From Coemansia sp. RSA 487 (taxonomy: Eukaryota > Kickxellomycota > Kickxellomycetes > Kickxellales > Kickxellaceae), in contig JANBRJ010000056.1 in NCBI GenBank assembly GCA_027577595.1, positions 1-64,000 of the forward strand: a DNA stretch of 64,000 nt. Direction: 5' to 3'. Under the pieces are notes generated by a model that saw only the letters and a program-made list of their open reading frames with translations, was not told the DNA's origin and did no database searches. Numbering within the stretch: position 1 is the first letter of the stretch; every line of letters starts with the position of its first letter. Positions 53,103 through 62,998 of this stretch are shown here, one piece after another. Both the position numbers and the translations under genes were made by a program.

Positions 53103-53662
53103 CTAAAACAGCTCAAAGAGAAGTCTGTCACAAGGGGCCCTCCTGAGAGGTGTCCGTCGCCAGGGATAAAGGCGCAAGATCGCTTGTGGCATCAGCAATA
53201 GCTGATGCAATATGTGAAGGTTCATTTTTACCGCCAGTTGGCATGGTTGCACTTGGCAGTTTGATCCTGCTCTGATACAGTTGCAGCAGATGTTGTAGCC
53301 ATAGCAGCTTTGTGCTTGGAACAATGTCAACTCAGCTGAGCTTCTGGATCAGACAAAGCAGTGGCACCAGCTCTGCATCTGGCACTGCTACTTGGCTGAA
53401 CAACATCAGCACCTGGAGAATCCATGCACTTGGAATGGTGACTAGGCTGAGCATTTTCGGCAACAGGATCAGTTACAACAGCAGTGCATCTGCTTTGACA
53501 GTGAGTTTGGTTTTGCTGCTGTGTTTGCTGCTGTGCAGCATCAATAGAGGGAACATATGGAGCAGCAGTAGCAGTGGCAACACCTGCATATGTGATGAGA
53601 GGATATGCATGCAATTCATATTGTGATAACGATTCAGCTTGCAAGTTGCTAAGCTGAATCAC
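53103..53662 (-). pseudogene. Low-complexity coding remnant, unknown
   Basis: The minus strand shows short protein-like pieces in more than one frame (VIQLSNLQAESLSQYELHAY, ATATAAPYVPSIDAAQQQTQ, MPTGGKNEPSHIASAIADAT). It is Ala/Gln/Ser-rich without a recognisable domain, and broken. The origin is unknown, and it could belong to a mobile element or a host gene. Confidence 0.3.
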
Positions 53663-53885
53663 AAAATGAATAGGTAGAACTTCAGTTCTGCCAAGATTTA
53701 TACTTATAGCATATATCCTACATCATGGTTTACAAGATCCACAGCTACCACACATAAATTCATATAGGGTCTGTTTTTGTTATGTATTGAAGGAGCTCTT
53801 TAGCTCCACTCATCAGTTTTATTTTAGTTAACAAAATAAATATATAAATATTTGCTTGGTTTTCACTGCAAAAGGTATTACAATG

Positions 53886-53951
53886 GAGGTTAGTTCTAAC
53901 CCAGAATCTTTGCAAAATGTAATAAAAGAGAGAGGTTCTATGATTCACTGA
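53886..53951 (+). repeat. Dispersed repeat family C, copy 3
   Basis: GAGGTTAGTTCTAACCCAGA to GATTCACTGAA, matching 56,632-56,699 and, inverted, 748-816. Shared between the two islands. Confidence 0.5.
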
Positions 53952-54290
53952 AGCCTCCTTTAGCTTCCTTTGGTTACTGAAGATTGGTACATATACTTTA
54001 GTATGAATGAAAGTATATTCTTAAAAAAACTGAAGAAGGAACCAAGAGAAGAAAAGACCTGTTTACTTGCGATGACGTGGCATGCTGTTAAATAGTGGTA
54101 AACATACATCCGGTAATTAGATTTCGTGTCACAGACACCATGCTCTATAGTTTGATTGTGCAAGTGTATTGCAACTTCCAGCGCAGTTCAATCACTAGAA
54201 GTTGATTCAATGTAGTGAGGCGGATTTAGTAGGCCAAATCGTCCCCATTTGTGTTATATTGTTATAGTTTAAGATATCCTCCATGATATA
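53952..54290. repeat. Family E repeat, split by a family A element
   Basis: The outer parts (TTACTGAAGATTGGTAC before; ACACCATGCTCTATAGTTTG to GTTTAAGATATCCTCC after) match 57,060-57,295 and 56,700-56,900. A family A element interrupts at 53,997-54,133. Confidence 0.5.
53997..54133 (-). mobile_element. Family A short element, copy 7
   Basis: TTTAGTATGAATGAAAGTAT to GTGTCACA. It is nested in a family E repeat; the adjacent TATAC and GACAC pentamers may be an eroded target duplication. A fragment of another copy lies at about 54,281-54,338. Confidence 0.6.
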
Positions 54291-54399
54291 CTGTTAAATA
54301 ATGGTAAATACATATCTGGTAATTAAACAGCATATCACAGTATATGCAATATTTATTTCTTTGGAAAATAAAAAATAATACAAATCAAAAAGGAAATCT

Positions 54400-55089
54400 T
54401 TACCCGCCAAAATTGTTTGCCTTTGCTAACTCACTAAAGTAACTACCATTCTGCAAGTGCTCATCTGGAGGACCAGCCTCTGCAATGGTTAAAACTGTTG
54501 ATTCCTTGAATTCATGGCGGATGAGCTTTTGCATGTCCTGATCTGTGTCCAAATCAACACTTGCAGTAGCTTCATCCAGGACAATTGCCTTATGCCGGCG
54601 TATAAGCAGGCAACAAAGGCTGAAGAGCTGCTTTTGCCCACCACTAAAGTCATAATCCATGTTTGCATACCTATCAAAGCCGTGTGGACCTGCTCTACAA
54701 ACCGATACTTCCGTTCTTATTTTTGGGTTTGTGATAAACAAAAGCATAAATAATCTGCGTGTCCAATTTGAACCCTTAAATTTTTGATTCTATTCATCAA
54801 TTTCTTTGAGTATCTTTGAGATAATCAAGCCACGTTTGGTCATCAGCATCAGCATCAGCATCCCTTGATATCTTTTGTGGTTGTATCAGCCCAGCAACCT
54901 CACATTTTATTATACTAGCCCACATATCCTCAATTGTGTACTCTTCAAGTGGGTCAAGCTTTTCTTGAATGTACTGCTAAATGATGTTGGTTCTTGTGGT
55001 ATAATGTCAATCCTTGGACACAAGTAACCAAGATTCATTTTACTGATATTACAACCATCAATAAAAATAGATCCATTGCAGAGCCTGTT
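54400..55089 (-). pseudogene. ABCC-type transporter nucleotide-binding domain, second fragment
   Basis: Same region of an ABCC transporter as at 10,047-10,926, but a clearly different copy. In order on the minus strand: NGSIFIDGCNISKMNLGYLC (after Walker A), RIDIIPQEPTSFSSTF (Q-loop), then after a one-base frame change LDPLEEYTIEDMWASIIKC, an Asp/Ala linker, FMLLFITNPKI, FSGGQKQLFSLCCLLIRR (signature), KAIVLDEATASVDLDTDQ (Walker B and D-loop), and STVLTIA joined directly to EAGPPDEHLQNGSYFSEL. The join after TVLTIA removes the H-loop histidine and about 20 residues. A TGA and a TAG fall in the linker. Its 5-prime side is cut by a solo LTR, so Walker A is gone. The gene is dead. Confidence 0.8.
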
Positions 55090-55336
55090 TGTCACGCTAG
55101 TGTGTTGTCGTATGCAAGGCTGACCCATTTTCACGGGTTTGCACAGCTACTAAATGTTAACACTGCAATAGTGCACTATATGTAACAGAGAGCTGTTACG
55201 TATAAGGGCAGCATTTCCTGTGGCCATTGCCTTTGAGAAGAAAGGCATGGATTAGTTTTCTTTTTATCGAGTTTTGAATAAACATATATAAATTGCTCTG
55301 TGTTATTTTATCCTGGGTCCATGGTAAATCCGCAGT
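55090..55336 (+). mobile_element. Solo LTR, family B
   Basis: TGTCACGCTAGTGTGTTGTC to GGTAAATCCGC, about 247 bases, with both family hairpins. It cuts the second ABCC fragment. The end is diverged and no target duplication is visible. An LTR also marks the edge of the ABCC fragment in island I. Confidence 0.65.
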
Positions 55337-55926
55337 ATGACGGATTTGGAAGACAACGTTATTAAAAAAAGTCACATTTGTCTTTTCATTTACACAAAGT
55401 CGTTGCACCACTTTACCTTCGAGCTATCAAGCAGGAGACACATACACCCATGTAAATTGCAGAATAATGAAGCGACATTATTACCAGAGCACCTAAATGC
55501 TCCTTTCTTTCATTTTGAAATAGCATAATTAGGAAATGTCAGCAGTAGTTGTTTGTATATACATCTCTCTTCTAATTTTAGTGCTTTCTACATGATCACC
55601 TTTTGTATAGCCAGATTAGCTTCAAGTTGCTGCAGCTTTTCAATAAAGCCAAAAGTCTCCACTCTGCAGACAACTAAAAAGAGAGCCACGTTGTTCAAGA
55701 TGGATGTAGCATGTTATAGAAAGCTGATGAAGACTTTAGATGGTATTTTTGATGTCAAATAAATAAGTGGAACCTTTACGAAGAACAAGTATACAGCAAA
55801 AAGAAGCCCACTTTACTTTAACCTACAAAAAGAAACAAGGGTTCTGAAATATCACGCTTTTATTCTTTATTTCCACAGGATTCACTATTTTATTTATTGC
55901 TTTATTTAGTTAGCCTTCTCTACAAT
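55337..55926. other. Interval without a supported gene
   Basis: AT-rich sequence between the LTR and the orphan membrane gene. One open stretch (55,553-55,762) follows an acceptor-like TTCTAATTTTAG and may be an exon remnant, but has no ATG near its start and no recognisable motif. Confidence 0.35.
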
Positions 55927-56631
55927 ATGGACAGTCATACAATGGGAACTCCACATGTGGTACTTGAGTTTCAGCCCAATCACTCTGGGGCACATGTAAC
56001 ACAAGAGAAATCATATATTATGAAGCTATTGCAGATTTCCATCAGCTGTACAATAACAGCAATGGTAGTTGCGGCAATTTGCATGAAATTTAGGAGTTCA
56101 GCACTTTATGAAATCATAGATGGTTTGTGGTTTTTTATAATAAATGGTGCTATATTTGGGTGTGTCATACCAACAACACTTGATATCCATAATGATGAAG
56201 TGGATGATGTGCCAAAGTGGGTACTAGTTGTCTTTGGAATAACACAAGGACCTCAGATAGGTTCACCTATTGCAATGGATGACACATATGGATTGTTTTG
56301 GGGTGTTCTGTTTTTCTTGTTACTTCAGATTGGGTATATATTTGCACTATGTGTGTATGACATGGACCACAGAGAGCTTTATGGATCTATAAACTCTTCT
56401 ACTTATGGCATACTTCTCTTGTCTTATTTTGTTCTAATATCTGCAAATATTAGCAAATATTCAAAGTATGTGGCATTAGCAGCAATAACTGTTTACCTAT
56501 TCTGCAACACCTTGGACATGGTATTGAACAAGCACAAGAAAAGCCATAACTTGAGGGCTGGAGCAGACTTTTATACCCACTTTATCCTCAAGTTTGTAGC
56601 GCTGTTTTTCGCAGTAAATGCATTCTCTTAG
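55927..56631 (+). CDS. Orphan multi-pass membrane protein, 234 aa
   Basis: I do not recognise this family. The start MDSHTMGTPHVVLEFQPNHS is the first ATG of the frame. A hydrophilic N-terminus of about 33 residues leads into about seven hydrophobic segments: MKLLQISISCTITAMVVAAI, LWFFIINGAIFGCVI, WVLVVFGITQG, LFWGVLFFLLLQIGYIFALC, YGILLLSYFVLISAN, YVALAAITVYLFCNTL and FILKFVALFFAVNAFS. An acidic loop (DIHNDEVDDVPKW) separates the second and third. The frame is uninterrupted although repeats press on both sides: a family C repeat begins at the stop codon. An intact frame of this length among decayed sequence suggests selection. Its counterpart in island I is the four-helix orphan at 13,154. 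Confidence 0.65.
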   Translation: MDSHTMGTPHVVLEFQPNHSGAHVTQEKSYIMKLLQISISCTITAMVVAAICMKFRSSALYEIIDGLWFFIINGAIFGCVIPTTLDIHNDEVDDVPKWVLVVFGITQGPQIGSPIAMDDTYGLFWGVLFFLLLQIGYIFALCVYDMDHRELYGSINSSTYGILLLSYFVLISANISKYSKYVALAAITVYLFCNTLDMVLNKHKKSHNLRAGADFYTHFILKFVALFFAVNAFS

Positions 56632-56699
56632 GAGATTAGCTTTAGCCCTGAATTTTTACAAAATCTAATAAAATAGAGGGATGTTTGACAATTCACTGA
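56632..56699 (+). repeat. Dispersed repeat family C, copy 4
   Basis: GAGATTAGCTTTAGCCCTGA to CAATTCACTGAA, starting right after the stop codon of the orphan membrane gene. It may supply that transcript's 3-prime end (AATAAA-like TAATAAAATAG inside). Confidence 0.5.
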
Positions 56700-56900
56700 A
56701 ACCCCGTTTGGCATCTGCCCCAACTTTCGGTGATACTCGCTGAAAGAAAATCTTCAGCGACCAGAAGGAGATGGAGATTGGCACAGATGCCATGCTCTAT
56801 GGTTTGATTGTGCAAATGTATTGCAGCTTCTGGTGATTGAAAAGCACCAGAAGCTGGTTTAGTGTAATGAGGCAGATTTGGCAGGGTATCATGCCAGCTT
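56700..56900 (+). repeat. Dispersed repeat family E, copy 2
   Basis: Contains GCATCTGCCCCAACTTTCGG, ATGCTCTATGGTTTGATTGT and AGCACCAGAAGCTGGTTTAG. Matches 57,060-57,295 and 53,952-54,290. Confidence 0.5.
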
Positions 56901-56922
56901 TGCATACAACCCCAGGATACAT

Positions 56923-57054
56923 TGTGTCATGCTTGTTGGTGGTTTACGGCTATAAAATAGCCTAATACTCATACCATTTATTCATGTCATCCTTAGTTTC
57001 TATTTCAAATATATATTATACCCCTACGTAACAGTCCTAGCATCCATAGTGCAA
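56923..57054 (+). repeat. Dispersed repeat family F, copy 2
   Basis: GTGTCATGCTTGTTGGTGGT to ACAGTCCTAGCATCCATAGT, matching 5,071-5,203 in island I. It lies between two family E copies. Confidence 0.5.
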
Positions 57055-57059
57055 TATTC

Positions 57060-57295
57060 AGCATCTGCCTCAACTTTCAGTGGTGCTCGCTGAAAGCACA
57101 TCTTCATCTCCCTCCAGTCACTGAAGATTGATGCAGATCTCATGTTCTATGGTTTGAGTGTGCAAATGTATTACAACCTCCAGTGCTCTTCAATCACCGG
57201 AAGTTGATTTAATGTAGTGAGGCAGATGTGGTGGGCCAAATCGCCCCTACTTGTGTTATATTTTTATAGTCCAAGATATTCTCCCCTGTGACAAT
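57060..57295 (+). repeat. Dispersed repeat family E, copy 3
   Basis: The longest copy: GCATCTGCCTCAACTTTCAG through ATGTTCTATGGTTTGAGTGT to CCAAGATATTCTCC. With copy 2 it brackets the family F unit. Confidence 0.5.
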
Positions 57296-57973
57296 GTCTA
57301 TTTTCTGGCTGAAAAGTCAGTCAGTCCAGTCAGTCGGTCCTTCAACTAGTGGTGGGCATGAGTACACAGGGTAGCAGCCTTGCATATGTGGCCAAGTATG
57401 CCTTGTCTGCTTCCAATGATTATTTATTTTGGAGGGAGGAAAGTTCTGTTTGGCTGTAATGCGTGCCACTTTTGTCACTGTTATTAAGCATAAGCTTGTT
57501 GCCAACATTTTGTATTTGCTTTACTTCTGCTCTTTTTGTACGCGTGTCTTTTTCTTTCTGTGCACAGCGCTTGTTTCAAACTATCACTGTATATTACGCG
57601 GTCATCGCTGCTTTTAAACACACCCATACCATTTTTCGCACACACAGTTTTATTCCAACCAACGCTGCCTGCTTGCGAACAAAGCTAAGCAGCTACTGGT
57701 GCTTTTTCCCTTTCCCCAACTTGTCCGCATTTTCCGTTATTGGCCAAAAGTCCCGCACAACCACAATCACCCACTGCAAAGTGTTTTTAAGGTGTGGCAT
57801 TTACACAAAGCCTCTCCTCTTTCTTTCTCTGCTTTTTCCTTACCACCAATTTCCACACCTGTTTTATTTTGGCCATTGCTGTTGCCACTCTTTCTTCTGT
57901 ACACATCCAAACCTCCCCCCGCGAATCCCAAAAAACGAGGCGGCGTCCACTTTACTTTCCGCATTTCAAAGCC
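57296..57973. other. Upstream region of the ORMDL gene
   Basis: About 680 bases with pyrimidine-rich leader sequence in the second half. No other gene is supported. The repeats of island II stop near 57,295. Confidence 0.4.
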
Positions 57974-58583
57974 ATGCACACGTTCGTCCAGCGTGTGGCC
58001 TCAGCTGCCAATCTGAACGAATACTCCGTCAATCCAAACTCGCATTGGGTCAATCTCAAGGGCTCGTGGACGACGCATATAGTCACAATAGTTGTGTTCC
58101 GGTTTCTGTTTGGCGTCATTCCGTGGTCGACGCCCGAGCTCAGCTGGACACTGACAAACCTGTCGTACTGCCTGTTCCAGTACATCATGTTCCACGGCAT
58201 CATCGGCACGCCCTTCGAAGTCAACCAGGGCGCATACGACAACCTGACGCTCTGGGAGCAGATGGATAACGGCGAGCAGTACACCCCCACCAAAAAGTTT
58301 CTGACCGTCTTTCCAATTGTAGTGTAAGTCCTTCTTGTCGCCTAGCGCTTCAATGCACCCCACCTATGTTTCTGTCTCAGCACTAACAATAATGCACCCT
58401 CTCCGTTCTTCTTCGCCTGTTTCCCGCTGTAGGTTTCTGCTCAGCACGCACTACTCCAACTACGACGTCGCCACATTCATCATCAACTTCACCGCAATCC
58501 TCATCATTCTGATTGCAAAGCTCCCTGCATTCCACCGCGTGCGGTTCTTTGGCATCAACATGGGCCCAAACGACTACAACTGA
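57974..58583 (+). CDS. ORMDL/Orm sphingolipid regulator, two exons
   Basis: Exons 57,974-58,323 and 58,433-58,583 give 166 residues. Orm proteins sit in the ER membrane and restrain serine palmitoyltransferase. Family features: NPNSHWVNLKGSWTTHIV, WTLTNLSYCLFQYIMFHGII, GTPFEVNQGAYDNLTLWEQM, DNGEQYTPTKKFLTVFPIVV, then across the intron FLLSTHYSNYDVATFIINF and a last helix followed by RVRFFGIN. Donor GT/GTAAGT and acceptor CTGTAG/G join in phase. The intron is 109 bases. Four hydrophobic segments are seen. The N-terminal Ser cluster of yeast Orm1/2 that Ypk1 phosphorylates is not evident here, as in animal ORMDLs. Confidence 0.95.
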
Positions 58584-58808
58584 GCCCTCCCCCCGCCAGG
58601 GCATGTCGCTTGCTCAGCACTCTCATTTTATTCTTTCTGTAGTACTCTCAAAAGCTTTCCTATTGCCTTGTTTCCTTTCTATACCACCCCCTTTTCGCTC
58701 TTTTCTACTGTTGATTGATAAATATTTTCTATTAAACCACAGAAGCACAGCTATCGTCTTGTCTGGACAGGAGGCGACAGTGCCAAGCCCCGCTCCGGGT
58801 CTGTGCGC

Positions 58809-60423
58809 TCAGGCCTCCTCGGCGATCTTCTCGTCGACCTCAAGCTCGGCCATCAGCTTCGCAATCTTCTCCTCAGCCTTCTGCTTGTTCTCAAGAGTTG
58901 CCTTGTCCTGGTTCTCGATAAAATGGCGCTTGCGGGCGTCCAGCTGCTCGATCGTTGCTGGGATTGCCGCCGACGTTGTTGGAATGTCGACCTGTAGCTC
59001 CAGGAACCGCTCTGCTACCGAAAGCGGATGCTTCAGCGCCTCGCCTTTTGATCCGGGCCTCCTGTCCTTGCGCCCATGCTTCTTCTTGCCCTTTGTGCTA
59101 GTGACGCCGACAAAGTACGACTCCTCATTGCTGACCTTCTTGACTGCCACCATGCCCGCCGGCACATGGTCGCTGGCGGTGTCGGCATCGCGCGTATTGC
59201 TGGCCACCGACGGCGGGCGCGTGCTGCTCTCAGACCGGCTGCCTGTGCCACCAATGGGCGACGGCGCCATGCCGCGGAGGTAATGAAGCAGAGCGTCGCA
59301 GCCGTCGATCTCGTTCTGGTACGCAGGGACCTCGGCTTCCTCGCGCTGCTCCTGTGCCATGGCCAGGCGCCTCTCGCGCTGCTCTCTGATGCGGTGCTGC
59401 TTGTCCTCGGCCGCCTTGCGCTTGCGGTCCTCCTGCTGCCACTGGAAGAACTCGTTGTTCTGTCTGCGGAATTCGTCCTGCGCCGCGCGCTTTTCGTCCC
59501 ACGCCTGGTCCAGCTCCCTCATGATGCGCGACCGCTCACTCAGAAGCCCCCCGCGTGTCTGCCCGCCCTCGTCCTGCTTGGCCTTGAGCGCATCCAGCTC
59601 TGCATTTAGCGCGGCGTACTCGTCGCTCAGCGCCTGTGCGTTGGTGTCGGCCAGCTGCGCATCCACCTCGGTCAGCATGGCCACATCCGCGTCGATGGCT
59701 CCTTGCAGTGCCTCGGCCTGCTCAACATGCTTCTTTGCGCGACGCAATCCGCTGATCTTATCCTCCAGACGGCGTTCTTCGACGAGCTTCAAGCCCCCGT
59801 CATCGATCCGCTTCTGGCTTTTGCCAATGAGCTCGTTGATCTCCTCCACGCTCTTGTACGTCAGCTTTGCCTGCTGCGCCTTCAGGTCCCCTGTCTTTTT
59901 GCTTATCGACGCCGTCAGCGCTGCCTGCTTGTCAAACACGCTGCCGCGCGACTTTCGGAGCTTGTTTTGTTCTGTGCGGATCTCTTGCAGTCGCGCTACC
60001 AGCTTATTGCGCCTGTTGACGTGCGGGCCCTTGTGCGGGTCCGACTTGCTAAGCTCATGACGAATATCCTCCTACATGTTGTCCCGCCATCCAGCATAGC
60101 ATATTCAGCAACAGCAAAAAAAAAACAACAGATAATTCTGTTTTCACCATCGGAGAAGTATTAACCAGATATTTCGTCGTAAATATCGAGATGCAAATGT
60201 ACCAAAAGTCCAGGAGACCGTTACAGTTACCAATGCATGCCAAATATCAATGCTATCTTACCTGCTGCTTACGAAGCGCGTCGATTTTGGCATCAATCGC
60301 TGCAAGCTCCTTCTTGTGCTTGTCTTGTTCAGGGCGCGAGGGGCGTGGTCTTCTCTCTGCGACCGATTCGCGTGTACCGGCGGCTACGTCCTTGACTGTT
60401 GAGTCGGGCGCCATTGTAGTCAT
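58809..60423 (-). CDS. BFR1: BFR1-like mRNA-associated coiled-coil protein, two exons
   Basis: Exons 60,262-60,423 and 58,809-60,071 give 474 residues (yeast Bfr1 is 470). Bfr1 binds polysomes and mRNA at the ER. The sequence is almost entirely charged coiled coil: AAIDAKIDALRKQQ / EDIRHELSKSD, RRNKLVARLQEIRTEQNKLR, KLTYKSVEEINELIGKSQKR, DDGGLKLVEERRLEDKISGL and ISGLRRAKKHVEQ, then WQQEDRKRKAAEDKQHRIRE in the middle. The late block KHPLSVAERFLELQVDIPTT and ATIEQLDARKRHFIENQDKA is typical of the family C-terminus. The intron is 190 bases (CAG/GTAAGA, ATGTAG/GAG) in phase 0. Two ATGs nine bases apart are possible starts. It shares its upstream side with QCR9. Confidence 0.9.
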
Positions 60424-61040
60424 TAATCGAAAACTAGTTTATCCTTGAAACAAATATCCAGCACTCTATAGAAAATAACACGCCAAACAGCTTGTGAGTA
60501 GAGCAGCGTTCCACGTTTTTCAATGTACGTCTTGATAGTAGTTCAAGAAGGCAATAATAATAATAATAATATGACAGGAAAAAGGCTAGAGTAAAGGCAA
60601 AGTGTGTTGAAAGAATGGCCGAAAGAGACAAAGCCGTTAATGCTGGTGGACAAAGGAAGAAAAGAAGAAAAGAGAGAGTGGTCTTCTCCTGTGTTCTCTC
60701 TTTGTATATATTTTCCATTCTTGCGTGTCAAGCTCAACTCTTCTTGAGTCGAACTGGCCATGCCTTCTTTCACTTGAATAGAGCACATCCAGCTTATGAT
60801 GCAGCGCTGTTTGATTGGCCCAACGTTTCCAAAACTTGGTTCAGGAAACAACCAAAATTCGTTAATCTGAGATAGAGGCGTGTCTTAATCAAAAGATTGA
60901 TACTGATAAGACCTAAAAAAGCACTTTGGCTTTCAAAAAAAAGTCCATTCTGCTTTTCTTTTTCTATCTGTCTCTCAAATCGACTCTTGTAATTTGGATT
61001 TCTTCAATAATTCTTTAGGTTTAGTTTTTCTTAAATACAC

Positions 61041-61072
61041 AACAACAACAACAACAACAACAGCAGCAGCAG
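61041..61072. repeat. AAC/CAG trinucleotide run
   Basis: ACAACAACAACAACAACAAC followed by CAGCAGCAGC in the QCR9 leader. Confidence 0.7.
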
Positions 61073-61101
61073 CTACTGTAACTACTGGAACGGATTCAAT
61101 A

Positions 61102-61311
61102 ATGGTCAGCGGATTTGCAAGAGCCTTTAGCTCCTTCGCCTACAAAACCTTTTTCAAGAAAGAATCAACCTACTTCACCATGGTCGTTGCATCGGGTGTT
61201 GCATTTTCGCTTTCCTTCAACACCATTGTTGACAGGTACTGGGACAGGAAGACTGCCGGCCTCAAGTGGGAGGATATCAAGGACCGCTACACAACCCCCA
61301 ACAGCCAGTAA
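61102..61311 (+). CDS. QCR9: Cytochrome bc1 complex subunit 9 (Qcr9)
   Basis: 69 residues, the normal size of Qcr9/UQCR10, the small subunit of respiratory complex III in the mitochondrial inner membrane. The match includes YKTFFKKESTYFTMVVASGV, AFSLSFNTIVDRYWDRKTAG and LKWEDIKDRY. The single transmembrane helix is STYFTMVVASGVAFSLSFNT. The start is the ATG directly before VSGFARAFSS; the frame upstream is an AAC/CAG repeat. Single exon. It is divergent from BFR1 and 388 bases ahead of TRAPPC4 on the same strand. Confidence 0.92.
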   Translation: MVSGFARAFSSFAYKTFFKKESTYFTMVVASGVAFSLSFNTIVDRYWDRKTAGLKWEDIKDRYTTPNSQ

Positions 61312-61699
61312 TCTTAGAACCGTATTTTGGAAACCGCATCGCGTGTTGCTAGATCCAAAGCTTTCTTTGACTCTTCAGATCTCCTTTATGCTTTCATTTG
61401 ACTGTCCTGTCCTTTTTTCCTGCCATTAATAAACAGTCTTGCAAGATTTCCCCGCTGTATGGTTCCAATGTTCACGTGACCAGCCCGTAAATAAAATGCC
61501 TGCCAATCCATCGTGATGTTTACGGGCGTGGGCCGGCACAAGCCGCTGTTTCATTTTTTTCCTCAAAATATTTATGGCGCATTGTCGAGCACTTGTCATC
61601 TGTAACTTTCATTTATCGCCGCCCTGTACAATATCTATATATAAACGGAACAGCATCTTGCTAAACGCAATAATCGAACAAATCTGCTAAAGAAACACA

Positions 61700-62116
61700 A
61701 TGATCCACTCGGTGTTCATCATCAACCGCTCAGGCGGCCTCATATACAACAAAAACTACAACACACACATTGCCCAGCTCTCGTCAAACGAGGCGTTGAT
61801 ATTTGCCGGCACGTTCCATGGCATCCATGCCTTGGCATCGCGTATAGCGCCCACCGGGAAGACACTGGGAACTAAAGATACGGGTATACAGACAATAGAC
61901 ACAAGGAACTTTCGTCTGCACTGCTTCCAGACACCAACAGGAATAAAGTTTATTGCAGCAACGGACCTGCTGCACGCAAACCTCACGGGTGTTCTGACAA
62001 AGATATACGAGCTCTACTGCGACTACGCGCTGAAAAGCCCGTTCTACAACCTGGAAATGCCAGTACGGTCGGACATGTTTGATGCAAACATGCTACAGCT
62101 TGTGCAGCAGAACTGA
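61700..62116 (+). CDS. TRS23: TRAPP complex subunit 4 (Trs23/TRAPPC4)
   Basis: 138 residues of the Sybindin-like TRAPP family. Trs23 is part of the catalytic core of TRAPP, the exchange factor for Rab1/Ypt1 in ER-to-Golgi traffic. It begins MIHSVFIINRSGGLIYNKNY, then NEALIFAGTFHGIHALASRI, FRLHCFQTPTGIKFIAATDL and TKIYELYCDYALKSPFYNLE, ending MPVRSDMFDANM. This is the full longin fold without the PDZ-like insertion of animal TRAPPC4; yeast Trs23 is longer (219). Single exon. A TATATATAA lies about 60 bases upstream of the ATG. Confidence 0.93.
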   Translation: MIHSVFIINRSGGLIYNKNYNTHIAQLSSNEALIFAGTFHGIHALASRIAPTGKTLGTKDTGIQTIDTRNFRLHCFQTPTGIKFIAATDLLHANLTGVLTKIYELYCDYALKSPFYNLEMPVRSDMFDANMLQLVQQN

Positions 62117-62998
62117 AGAAGAAAGCTTGCTTTCTGGATACAGACTACTCGCTAAACAATCGGGACTTGACGGACTATACTCAGCCGAATGGTCGTGCTC
62201 ACTCCCTTGTCTGTGCAATTGTTGAGCCGGTGGGGAGGGAGGGAGAGATTCTTGAGCACTTGGTGGCAGTAGTATCTGGCCGACTGGGTAGCGCCCCCAG
62301 AAGATAATGTTTCCGCTTGCAGGAAAAAAAAAGCATATTTCGAGCCACATGAGCCGCAGTTTCTTGGCTGCTCCTTTTCTCCTTTGCTAAATTTTTCTTT
62401 TGTTTACGTTATTTTTTTTGACAATACCTACCTTTTGCTGCTATTCTTTCCTTCCTTCTTTCTCTCTCTCTCTCTCTTGTCTTTTTTACCTTTTCCTTCA
62501 CGCTTACCAGTAAACAAATACATTCCGTCTTTTCTGTGCATTTCTCGACTTTGGTGCTTCTATAGCTACGCTGTGGTTTGCATTTCAGACTGGTCGTCTT
62601 GTCTTTGTTATTTTTGAACTCTTGTAATTCAGTTGTTCAGCTAGTGTTCCGAAAGGCTTGCTGACCCGCGAACCGCTGCAGGCAGATACAGATACAGATA
62701 CTTTGGGCTAGCCGCGGGCGCTGCGCATGAATACCGTCGTGGAGAGCACACCCACACACCCACTTATTTATCGCAACATTTGTTCCCTGTTCCTCCTGCA
62801 GCAAATTCGACCAAGGCTGGCGCTATTTTGCTCTATTCTTGCTCGCCTCTAACGACTATCAACAGCAGTAGCATCATCATCGTCAGCAGCAGCAGCAGCA
62901 GACGGAGCCAACAATAAAAAACAGCGCATATCCCTATTATCCCTTCGCTCCCCCTCCAGCATACGCAATCTACAAAAACACCCAAAAATCCAGCGGCA
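62117..62998. other. Upstream region of the last gene
   Basis: About 880 bases. A CT-rich run at 62,446-62,480 and a CAG run at 62,886-62,900 lie in the probable leader of the following gene. No gene is supported. The first part is the TRAPPC4 3-prime region. Confidence 0.45.
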
